Positions 1-5,688 of a stretch of 7,200 nucleotides of DNA are shown here, one piece after another (position 1 is the first letter of the stretch; each line of letters starts with the position of its first letter). The stretch lies in contig JBCCMB010000140.1 in assembly GCA_039026555.1 (NCBI GenBank), positions 1 through 7,200 of the forward strand, in the 5' to 3' direction. The notes below the pieces were generated by a model. It worked only from the letters and a program-made list of their open reading frames with translations. It was not told the DNA's origin and did not search any database. The translations under genes and the position numbers were made by a program. This stretch comes from JBCCMB01 sp039026555. GTDB taxonomy: Bacteria; Pseudomonadota; Alphaproteobacteria; Caulobacterales; Hyphomonadaceae.

Positions 1-1417
1 CCCACTCAATGTCTTGCGGCCAAATATTGCGCCCGTTCCACAGGATAAGGTCTTTGTGGCGTCCGGTAATGACGAGCTGGCCGTTTAGCCAATATCCAAG
101 ATCGCCCGTGTCCAGCCAACCCTCTTCATCGGTTAATGGAAGAATTCCATGTTCGGCGTCCAACACCCCTGGCGAGACGCTATCGCCGCGAAACATGATG
201 CGGCCGACCACCCGGTCTTCGACTTCGTCTCCGTCGTCATCGCAAACTTTAATTTCATGCCCTGGGATCGATTGCCCGCAAGCGATCAATGCGCGCCGAT
301 TACGCTCTTCCGTCGTCGGGTCCGCCGGCACGGCTTTTTGCCGAGACCGCATAATGTCGGAATCGATGGTGTCGACCTGAAAACCCTTGTGAAGCGGGCT
401 AAAGGACACCGCCACAGTGGCTTCCGCCAAACCATAGCTTGGCACGAACGCCGTCTCACGAAATCCATGCGGCCCGAATGCTTCAGCGAATTTTCTGAGC
501 GCCTCTTCGCGAACCATGTCGCCGCCAATCCCGGCGACCCGCCAGCTTGAAAGATCCAGATCCCCGCCCCGCCACCGCTTTGCGCTGATCTCATAACCGA
601 AACTCGGGCTGTAGGAATGCGTCGCCTTGTTTTCGCTGATCAATTTCAGCCATGTCGAGGGCCGACGCGCGAACGATTGCGAGTCAATGTAATCGACTGA
701 CAATTGCGCCATCAGGGGGGCGAGAAATTGCCCAATCAGTCCCATATCGTGATAAAGCGGCAGCCACGAGGAAATACGGTCCCCAGCTTTGGCTTCTAAT
801 CCGAGCTGAATGGCGAGGCAGTTTGTCGTTACGCTTTTCTGGCTGCCGACAATGCCTTTTGGCGAGCTGGTGCTTCCAGACGAGAATTGGATATAGCACA
901 TCCCGTCGGCTGCGAACGGACGAACCCCCGAGACGGCGAGCGAAAGATCCGATCCATCAAGGTTGCCGACTTGAATTTTCGTGTCCTCAAGCGCGCCTTG
1001 CGCAACGGTCAAAATCGAGGTGGGCGCGAGCAAGCAGTGGAGATTGGCCGTTTCACAAATGCGTTTTAGCTGGTCTTTATAAAACTCGTTGCTGCCCAAC
1101 GTCGCCGGCACGGAAATTGGCACGGGTAAAACGCCGGCGTACTGGCAGGCGAAAAACATCACGGCGAAATCGGGGCTCGTTTCCGCCACCAAGCCGATCA
1201 GCTCGCCCGGTTCCGTCTCGGTTGTTAGCCGCGCGGCCATGGCGACCGCGCGCTCCCGGAGCTCCGAATACGTCAGCACGTAGTCAAGCTCTCCACGGAC
1301 GGAATAGAAATTTAGGCCAGTTACGCCCTTCGCGGCATAGTCCAGCGCTTCGCACAGGGTCTCAAACCCACCGCATTTGAACGCGATGCTGTTAGCGTTC
1401 GGGGTTTTTACTCGCAT
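1..1417 (-). CDS. Fatty-acyl-AMP ligase (FAAL), C-terminus cut by window edge
   Basis: An adenylate-forming enzyme of the ANL superfamily. FAALs activate a free fatty acid with ATP and pass the acyl group to the phosphopantetheine arm of an acyl carrier protein or PKS/NRPS instead of CoA. The reverse strand reads open without a stop from ATG at 1417 to the left edge: 472 residues of a family usually near 580, so most of the small C-terminal domain is missing. Motifs in order: the P-loop-like FSSGSTSSPKG (178-188), PLYHDMGLIG (220-229), SYGLAEA (327-333), WLDTGDLGY (434-442) and GRHKDLILWNGRNIWPQDIEW (452-472). The last one, with its NIWPQDIEW ending, is typical of FAALs rather than acyl-CoA synthetases. 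The charged stretch at about 345-378 sits where FAALs carry their specific insertion. An in-frame TGA lies ten codons upstream and AAGGG about 7 nt before the ATG, supporting this start. The alternative is a long-chain acyl-CoA ligase, which is less likely. Confidence 0.93.
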   Translation of the reverse strand, partial: MRVKTPNANSIAFKCGGFETLCEALDYAAKGVTGLNFYSVRGELDYVLTYSELRERAVAMAARLTTETEPGELIGLVAETSPDFAVMFFACQYAGVLPVPISVPATLGSNEFYKDQLKRICETANLHCLLAPTSILTVAQGALEDTKIQVGNLDGSDLSLAVSGVRPFAADGMCYIQFSSGSTSSPKGIVGSQKSVTTNCLAIQLGLEAKAGDRISSWLPLYHDMGLIGQFLAPLMAQLSVDYIDSQSFARRPSTWLKLISENKATHSYSPSFGYEISAKRWRGGDLDLSSWRVAGIGGDMVREEALRKFAEAFGPHGFRETAFVPSYGLAEATVAVSFSPLHKGFQVDTIDSDIMRSRQKAVPADPTTEERNRRALIACGQSIPGHEIKVCDDDGDEVEDRVVGRIMFRGDSVSPGVLDAEHGILPLTDEEGWLDTGDLGYWLNGQLVITGRHKDLILWNGRNIWPQDIEW

Positions 1418-1920
1418 TATCTGCCCTTGTCGCCAACAGTCGTCTCACGGCGCGTTGCTACGATCAAATTCACGTCCAGACATCCTCATGTCACATTTTT
1501 TTCAAAAAAAAAACTTCCTCGTCTGCGCCGTGATCAGTTGTGGAGCAGTTTGTCGCCGTTTTGTTTTGGTGATTGGCACTTTTAGGGGCCAACTTGCTGT
1601 AAGGACAGGGGAAGCTTGGCGAAGCGACCTGGCCGCGATGATTGCTTAGGTGGCGAAAACAGGCGTACAATTCATCGTCAACGCCGATAGTGACACAAAC
1701 TGGCATAGACCCAGCGCTTGCCGGATCTAAATTCGGCCTCTTCTTGTCGCGCGCAACCTATCATTGCGCTAGGTCCGGGAAACTTGTCTGACTGCGCGCG
1801 AATTCACGTTTTGGCGCTGCAGACATACGAATTTCCAAACCACGCCGCGCAAAATAGTGGACGGCTCGGTACTCGCGCGCGATTATATGCCCGAAACGAA
1901 AGGGCCTTGGTAAGCTCACA
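1418..1920. other. Divergent intergenic region, about 500 bp, no gene seen
   Basis: This stretch separates the divergent FAAL and oxygenase genes and should hold both promoters. Open frames inside it are short, overlap one another on both strands and give Cys/Arg/Ser-rich products without domain features, so I do not call a gene. Visible items are a T7-C-A10 tract at 1496-1513 and a weak promoter-like pair before the oxygenase: TGGACG at 1858-1863 and GATTAT at 1881-1886 with a 17-bp spacer, each matching 4 of 6 consensus bases. I found no convincing promoter for the FAAL gene, no tRNA and no terminator. The length is unusual for this gene-dense window and leaves room for a regulator site or small RNA that I cannot demonstrate. 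Confidence 0.6.
1496..1513. repeat. Homopolymer tract T7-C-A10
   Basis: Seven T, one C and ten A in a row, about 80 bp upstream of the FAAL start codon. Such tracts bend DNA, can act like an UP element and slip during replication. The sequence is directly visible; any role in FAAL expression is inference. Confidence 0.6.
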
Positions 1921-2721
1921 ATGGCATCCACCGAAACAGTCCAAAAGCCGGCGACCCTCAAGAAGCCGAGGCGCGCGTTCATCAAAAAGAACGGTAAGAA
2001 ACTGATACGCTGGGTCGCCGGATATCAGTCTCGTCAATCAAAAGTCCCCGACACTCCAGTTATTCCAAACAAGTATTTTGAACATCTGAGCGCCATCCAG
2101 AGCGAGTGGCCGACAATATTGAAAGAAGCCCAAGACGTCTTGGCTTATCGAGATGTGATTCCCGGCTTCCAAGACATCTCGCCTGACCAATACCGCCTTG
2201 CAAAGGGCCGAAACTGGCGAACATTCATCCTGTATGGCTTCGGCAAGCGGCTAGAGACAAACACCAAAATCGCTCCACGCACAGCGCAATTGCTGGATAC
2301 GATCCCCAATCTGCAAACAGCAATGTTCTCAATCTTGTCGCCTGGCTATCATATCCCGGCGCATCAGGGCGTCACGAAAGGCATACTGCGTGCGCATATC
2401 GGCCTTATCGTGCCTGACGAGCACGACAAATGCCGCATTCGCATCGATAATGAAATCGTCGCCTGGAAGCCCGGTGAAGTGTTTGTCTTTGACGATACTT
2501 ACGAACATGAGGTTTGGAACGAGACGGATCAAGAACGCGTCATTCTTCTGTTCGATTTTGATCGGCCGATGAAGTTGGGCGGACGTTTGCTCAACAAATT
2601 GATGCTCGCCGCTTTGAAGATGACGGCGTTCTATCGGGACCCTAAGAAGAACCTGGAAGCCTCAGAGGCGCGCCTTGAGCGTGCTATCGCAAACCGAAAC
2701 CGGATGCTCGAGCATCTTTAG
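1921..2721 (+). CDS. Aspartyl/asparaginyl beta-hydroxylase-fold Fe(II)/2-oxoglutarate oxygenase
   Basis: A cupin-type oxygenase of 266 residues that should hydroxylate its substrate using O2 and 2-oxoglutarate. The core runs from about 130 to 216. Judged against human AspH from memory, the residues line up as H148 (PAHQG) and H196 (TYEHEVWN) for iron and R206 (ERVILLFDFDRP) plus R157/H159 (LRAHIGL) for 2-oxoglutarate. G150 stands where most family folds have the Asp/Glu ligand, as AspH does. The family also includes the lipid hydroxylases LpxO and OlsC, so the substrate may be an acyl chain or a protein; the divergent FAAL favours the former (inference). Residues 11-40 are strongly basic (KKPRR, KKNGKK) and there is no signal peptide or membrane helix, unlike LpxO; membrane association through charge is possible. 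GGTAAG at 1909-1914 gives a modest ribosome site. Base composition is near 50% GC in sampled lines, below the genes to its right. Confidence 0.9.
   Translation: MASTETVQKPATLKKPRRAFIKKNGKKLIRWVAGYQSRQSKVPDTPVIPNKYFEHLSAIQSEWPTILKEAQDVLAYRDVIPGFQDISPDQYRLAKGRNWRTFILYGFGKRLETNTKIAPRTAQLLDTIPNLQTAMFSILSPGYHIPAHQGVTKGILRAHIGLIVPDEHDKCRIRIDNEIVAWKPGEVFVFDDTYEHEVWNETDQERVILLFDFDRPMKLGGRLLNKLMLAALKMTAFYRDPKKNLEASEARLERAIANRNRMLEHL
2703..2716. repeat. Perfect 14-bp palindrome at the 3' end of the oxygenase gene
   Basis: GATGCTCGAGCATC is its own reverse complement and encodes part of the last residues (RMLEHL). As RNA it folds to a 5-bp stem with a UCGA loop followed by UUUAG. That is too weak for a confident intrinsic terminator, but it is the only such structure in the convergent gap up to 2815, where I see no gene. 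Confidence 0.4.
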
Positions 2722-2815
2722 TTGCGGGGTCGACGGTTCGAAAGCTGAATAGATGATTCACAACGCGCACTATAGGCAAACGGCGCACGCCCGAGTGTGG
2801 GGCGTCCGACGCTGC

Positions 2816-3283
2816 TTATGTGCGGGCGTCCAATTCTCTTTGCACTTCAACGTCCAAGGTTTGCGGCCGGTTCCAGTGATACAGCCGCGCGAACGCGCCG
2901 GCCACGCCGGCCCAGCCCGCCATGATCATCACCATCATATAGAGCGTCCAGGGAATCAGGCCTTGCTCAAGATCCGCCGGCCGGTCTGAGGCGATCCAAA
3001 TTGTCTGCCAGATCCAAGCGGCGATATTATAAAAGATCGGCAAGAGCGCGAGCGCTACGATGGATGCGACGAACGCGTAAAGCGCCGGGCGGGGGCCGTG
3101 CGCCCGCATATAGGCGTTGCGGAACCCATCTTCGCCCAATTCGCGCACTGATTTGTCTTTCTTGGCGAGGGCGTCAAAAATTTCACCGGCATGGCGGCGC
3201 GCGGCGAACAAGCGCCACATGATAAGGCCCCCCCAGCCAACCAATCCGACGAGTATAAAGATAATCCAAGTTTGAGCGGTCAT
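2816..3283 (-). CDS. Unrecognised integral membrane protein, about three helices
   Basis: I do not recognise the family. The 155-residue product has a hydrophobic N-terminal helix at about 5-25 (WIIFILVGLVGWGGLIMW) followed by RLFAARR, a charged loop at about 28-64 (KKDKSVRELGEDGFRNAYMR), a long hydrophobic stretch at about 67-97 and a third segment at about 111-133 (MMVMIMAGWAGVAGAF). It ends in a short charged tail. The basic RLFAARRH after helix 1 predicts a cytoplasmic loop, so the N-terminus would face out (inference). The ATG has GAAGGG about 7 nt upstream. The gene lies 42 bp behind the alkyltransferase gene on the same strand with no visible terminator between, so they may be co-transcribed. 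No catalytic motif is visible. Codon use and GC look native. That it is a real gene is well supported by hydrophobic periodicity and the ribosome site; its function is unknown. Confidence 0.8.
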   Translation of the reverse strand: MTAQTWIIFILVGLVGWGGLIMWRLFAARRHAGEIFDALAKKDKSVRELGEDGFRNAYMRAHGPRPALYAFVASIVALALLPIFYNIAAWIWQTIWIASDRPADLEQGLIPWTLYMMVMIMAGWAGVAGAFARLYHWNRPQTLDVEVQRELDART

Positions 3284-3325
3284 TGAAAGACCCTTCGGTG
3301 CGGCAAAAAGAAAAACGAAGCTCTT

Positions 3326-4195
3326 TTAGCCGAAGCCAAGGGCGCTTTCATAGGCCAGCATGACGCGTTTGCGCGCCAGGCCCCAATGATAGCCGTTAAG
3401 TCGCCCGTCCGCAGAGATCGCGCGGTGACATGGAATAAGCCAGGAGACAGGGTTGGCGCCGATCGCTGCGCCGACGGCGCGGGACGCTTTTCGCGTGCAG
3501 ACTTTGTCGGCGATTTCGCCGTAGGAGACTGTGTGTCCAGACGGAATGTCCAACAATGCGCGCCATACCTGTCGTCGCCAAGGCGTGCCGTAAAGCGCTA
3601 AAGGGGTTGGCTCGTTCGTCTCAAACACATGCGCCGCCCAACGTTCAGCCTCTTTGTCGTCGCGCCGAATGTCGGCGGCGGGATACCGGTCTGTAAGATC
3701 GCGGAACGCCAGATTCTCCCCGGTCTCGTCGTCGCTATCGATAAAACCCAGACCTGAGAGGCCGCGCGGCGCGATCAGATAGACGCCGTCGCCAAAAGGG
3801 GTCGGCGCACGTCCGATCGTCATGGCCACGCCGTCGCCGCCGGATTTTGCTTCGCCTGGCGACAGGGCCTCATGCGCGATGAAGAGATCGTGCAGCCGCG
3901 ACGGCGCGGAAACAGACGCGGCATCCGCCGCAGCTTCGACCGTTTCGCCCGCTCGTAAGGCTTCACCAGCTGCTGTGTGTGCGAACGCGCTCGCATATTG
4001 CTTAGGGCTGATCCCCGCCCAACGGGTGAATTCGCGTTGAAAGTGGGCCTCGGACAGGCCGGCGGCCTTCGCAGCGTCCGCCAAGCTGGGGCGCCGGCGC
4101 CAATTGTCTCCCAAATAGGAGAGGGCGTCGGCCATGCGCGTGTAGGCGCGGCTCTTTTCTGAGAGCGAGAGTGTCGTAACGGTCGTATTTGTCAT
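3326..4195 (-). CDS. AraC/alkyltransferase fusion: Ada-like methylated-DNA--protein-cysteine methyltransferase without the N-terminal zinc domain
   Basis: A suicide repair enzyme that takes the alkyl group of O6-alkylguanine onto a cysteine, fused to an AraC-type DNA-binding domain. In the 289-residue form starting at ATG 4195, residues 24-115 hold the two AraC helix-turn-helix units (SLADAAKAAGLSEAHFQREF; TVEAAADAASVSAPSRLHDLF). Residues 120-190 are the ribonuclease-like fold and 200-289 the alkyltransferase core, with PCHR at 255-258 (Cys256 nucleophile) and Glu283 near the end. The N-terminal four-Cys Ada domain, which repairs methylphosphotriesters and switches E. coli Ada to an activator, is absent, so induction must work differently or not at all. 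Start choice: ATG at 4195 has GAGG directly before it, too close for a normal site. An in-frame GTG at 4231 would add 12 residues (APFGRRRHALR) that look non-conserved. The 201-bp upstream gap holds an Ada-box-like site. Family assignment is firm; the exact start is not. Confidence 0.92.
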   Translation of the reverse strand: MTNTTVTTLSLSEKSRAYTRMADALSYLGDNWRRRPSLADAAKAAGLSEAHFQREFTRWAGISPKQYASAFAHTAAGEALRAGETVEAAADAASVSAPSRLHDLFIAHEALSPGEAKSGGDGVAMTIGRAPTPFGDGVYLIAPRGLSGLGFIDSDDETGENLAFRDLTDRYPAADIRRDDKEAERWAAHVFETNEPTPLALYGTPWRRQVWRALLDIPSGHTVSYGEIADKVCTRKASRAVGAAIGANPVSWLIPCHRAISADGRLNGYHWGLARKRVMLAYESALGFG

Positions 4196-4291
4196 CCTCA
4201 AAGCATGCCGTCGGCGACCAAAGGGCGCCACCCGGTTCTTGCTGTGATGTCGCTTATTCCGTGCGAGCGCGTAGTGCGGCTACTGGGTGAA

Positions 4292-4304
4292 TTGCGTTCA
4301 GATT
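4292..4304 (-). promoter_or_regulatory. Ada-box-like sequence upstream of the alkyltransferase gene
   Basis: Read on the minus strand, the 13 bases are AAT-CTGAAC-GCAA, matching the E. coli Ada operator pattern AAT-N6-GCAA, in gene orientation and about 97 nt before the ATG at 4195. Seven fixed bases in a 200-bp gap are expected by chance about 1 time in 80 on one strand. No good -10/-35 pair follows, and the adjacent protein lacks the N-terminal domain used by E. coli Ada, so this is tentative. Confidence 0.25.
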
Positions 4305-4396
4305 TGCTGCTGGATCGGAAAAGGCCATATCCGACCGCGCCATTTTAGGCTTGGTGTTTAGATCGTATTCTTGCGAAAGGACGACTTAGCTTACCT

Positions 4397-4876
4397 TTAG
4401 AATCGTTCTCTGCGCGCCTCGGCGAGGGCGTCTTTCAACCTGGCGGCGAAGTCGTGGCGCTCCTCTGCAGTGAGAAATTTGCCTATGCTGTAGGCTTTGC
4501 CCGACGCGGCAAGCTTGATGAAGCCGGGTCGGCGCGGCGCGGGTTCGGCGATTTCCACGCGTGCGAAGCCGGACGGCAAGTGAGCGCTGGTCTCGCGGCC
4601 GCGCCCGTCGACATGACGCAGATCCAAACTGTCGGCGGTGACCCGCACATAGGTCCGTTGGCGCTGCGTGCGAAAGCTCGCCTGAAAAATCAGCCAAACA
4701 AGGAGGACGTCGAGGCCGAAAAACCCAAGGATCGGAAAAAATCCGAGCTGGAGAAAGGCGAGACCGGCGGTTAGGCTCAGCGCGCCGAAAGTCGCCATCA
4801 CCCAAGCAAAACCGCGCCGGGACAGCGGTGCATTGGGCGCCAGGACGGCGTCGAGATAAACAGCTTCAGTGCTCAT
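4397..4876 (-). CDS. DUF2244 family membrane protein
   Basis: A 159-residue protein that I place in the DUF2244 family, common in alphaproteobacteria and without an established function. Two membrane helices close together, at about 23-43 (FAWVMATFGALSLTAGLAFL) and 46-66 (FFPILGFFGLDVLLVWLIFQ), form a hairpin. A soluble C-terminal part at 70-159 begins with RTQRQRTYVRVTADSLDLRHVDGRG, a beta-rich pattern, and ends in a charged helix (FLTAEERHDFAARLKDALAEARRERF). This predicts an inner-membrane protein with both ends in the cytoplasm. It is divergent from nth with 105 bp between the starts. From memory this pairing recurs in related genomes, but I cannot check that here. No clear Shine-Dalgarno sequence precedes the ATG at 4876. 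The 201-bp gap to the alkyltransferase gene leaves open whether the two share a transcript. Confidence 0.85.
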   Translation of the reverse strand: MSTEAVYLDAVLAPNAPLSRRGFAWVMATFGALSLTAGLAFLQLGFFPILGFFGLDVLLVWLIFQASFRTQRQRTYVRVTADSLDLRHVDGRGRETSAHLPSGFARVEIAEPAPRRPGFIKLAASGKAYSIGKFLTAEERHDFAARLKDALAEARRERF

Positions 4877-4947
4877 TGCGACAATACTAGGCCGATATTT
4901 GCATCATGCGCTGCGCTTTCGCGTCGCAGGCGCAGTTTCGCTCCTGC

Positions 4948-4975
4948 TTGCCGCTGGGAATTCGAGCGATATGGT
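4948..4975 (+). promoter_or_regulatory. nth: Possible sigma-70-like promoter of nth giving a leaderless transcript
   Basis: TTGCCG at 4948-4953 and TATGGT at 4970-4975 are 16 bp apart, each matching 4 of 6 consensus bases. The start codon at 4982 would sit at or next to the transcription start, which fits the lack of a Shine-Dalgarno site. The matches are weak and may be chance. Confidence 0.22.
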
Positions 4976-4981
4976 CGCGTC

Positions 4982-5683
4982 ATGACCAATTCCGCGCCGA
5001 CATCCGCCCCCGAAAGGCAAGCTAGATCGAAGCCCAAAAAGCCGCGGCGGTTTTCCAAGGCGAAAGCGGCGGAAGTGTTCGCGAGACTGGCGAGCGATCG
5101 CCCGGACCCGCATACCGAACTCGACTTTCATGACCCCTACACATTGGTCGTCGCCGTCGCGCTCTCTGCGCAAGCGACAGATGTCGGCGTTAACAAGGCG
5201 ACTAAGGGTTTGTTCGCTGCGGCCGACGCGCCGGACAAAATGCTGGCGCTGGGCGAAGCCGGGGTGGCCGAGCATATCAAGACGATCGGTTTGTGGCGCA
5301 ACAAAGCAAAGAACGTTGTCGCCCTCTCAAAAATGCTGATTGAGGATTTTGACGGCGAAGTCCCGCGAACGCGCGACGAATTGGTGAAGCTGCCTGGCGT
5401 GGGCCGAAAAACGGCGAATGTCGTGCTCAATGAGGCTTTCGGTCAGCCGACTATCGCGGTGGACACGCATATCTTCCGCGTGTCGAATCGAACAGGCCTC
5501 GCGCCCGGAAAGACGCCGGACCATGTCGAAGAGGCGCTCGAGGCGGTCACGCCGGATGAATATAAGCGCGGCGCGCATCATTGGCTCATCCTGCATGGCC
5601 GTTATGTCTGCGTCGCGCGAAAGCCGAAATGCGGAGAATGCGCGATCTACGATCTCTGCAAATTCAAAGAGAAAACGGCTTAG
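4982..5683 (+). CDS. nth: Endonuclease III (DNA glycosylase/AP lyase)
   Basis: A base-excision repair enzyme that removes oxidised pyrimidines and cleaves the strand at the abasic site. The 233-residue protein has the full set of family signatures: the helix-hairpin-helix LPGVGRKTA at 137-145 with catalytic Lys143, VDTHIFR with catalytic Asp161, and a C-terminal [4Fe-4S] cluster with Cys210, 217, 220 and 226 in the C-x6-C-x2-C-x5-C spacing. ALSAQATD at 60-67 is the usual helix near the N-terminus. It is about 20 residues longer than E. coli Nth through a Lys/Arg/Pro/Ala-rich N-terminal extension (1-25), a common feature in this class. No Shine-Dalgarno site is visible before ATG 4982. The start is still the natural one because the coding pattern begins there and the divergent DUF2244 gene limits the space. 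It is followed after 5 bp by the phosphatase-fold gene. Confidence 0.97.
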   Translation: MTNSAPTSAPERQARSKPKKPRRFSKAKAAEVFARLASDRPDPHTELDFHDPYTLVVAVALSAQATDVGVNKATKGLFAAADAPDKMLALGEAGVAEHIKTIGLWRNKAKNVVALSKMLIEDFDGEVPRTRDELVKLPGVGRKTANVVLNEAFGQPTIAVDTHIFRVSNRTGLAPGKTPDHVEEALEAVTPDEYKRGAHHWLILHGRYVCVARKPKCGECAIYDLCKFKEKTA

Positions 5684-5688
5684 CGCTT

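Noticed and set aside
652..1380. Long plus-strand open frame of Arg/Ser-rich sequence opposite the FAAL gene
   Set aside because: It is antisense to a minus-strand frame with clear FAAL motifs. Its own product has low-complexity, Arg-rich content and no domain.
1491..2037. Several short overlapping open frames in the divergent intergenic region
   Set aside because: They overlap on both strands, lack ribosome sites and plausible composition, and some run into the oxygenase gene in the wrong frame.
2735..2742. GGTTCGAA resembling a tRNA T-loop, as a possible tRNA fragment or attachment site
   Set aside because: The flanking bases do not form the 5-bp T-stem and no anticodon or acceptor arm is nearby.
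2921..2940. Run reading as His-Asp-His-His-His-His on the plus strand
   Set aside because: It is the reverse complement of Met/Val/Ile codons in the third helix of the membrane protein, so it is only a shadow.
3284..3325. Terminator between the alkyltransferase and membrane protein genes
   Set aside because: A T-rich stretch is present on the minus strand, but only a 3-bp stem can be drawn before it.
4877..4981. LexA/SOS box of the alphaproteobacterial GTTC-N7-GTTC type before nth
   Set aside because: I looked for the direct repeat in either orientation here and in the alkyltransferase upstream gap and found none.
5581..5688. In-frame upstream extension of the phosphatase-fold gene
   Set aside because: It lies entirely within nth in another frame. 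The family motif TFNCEN begins a few residues after ATG 5689, as expected.
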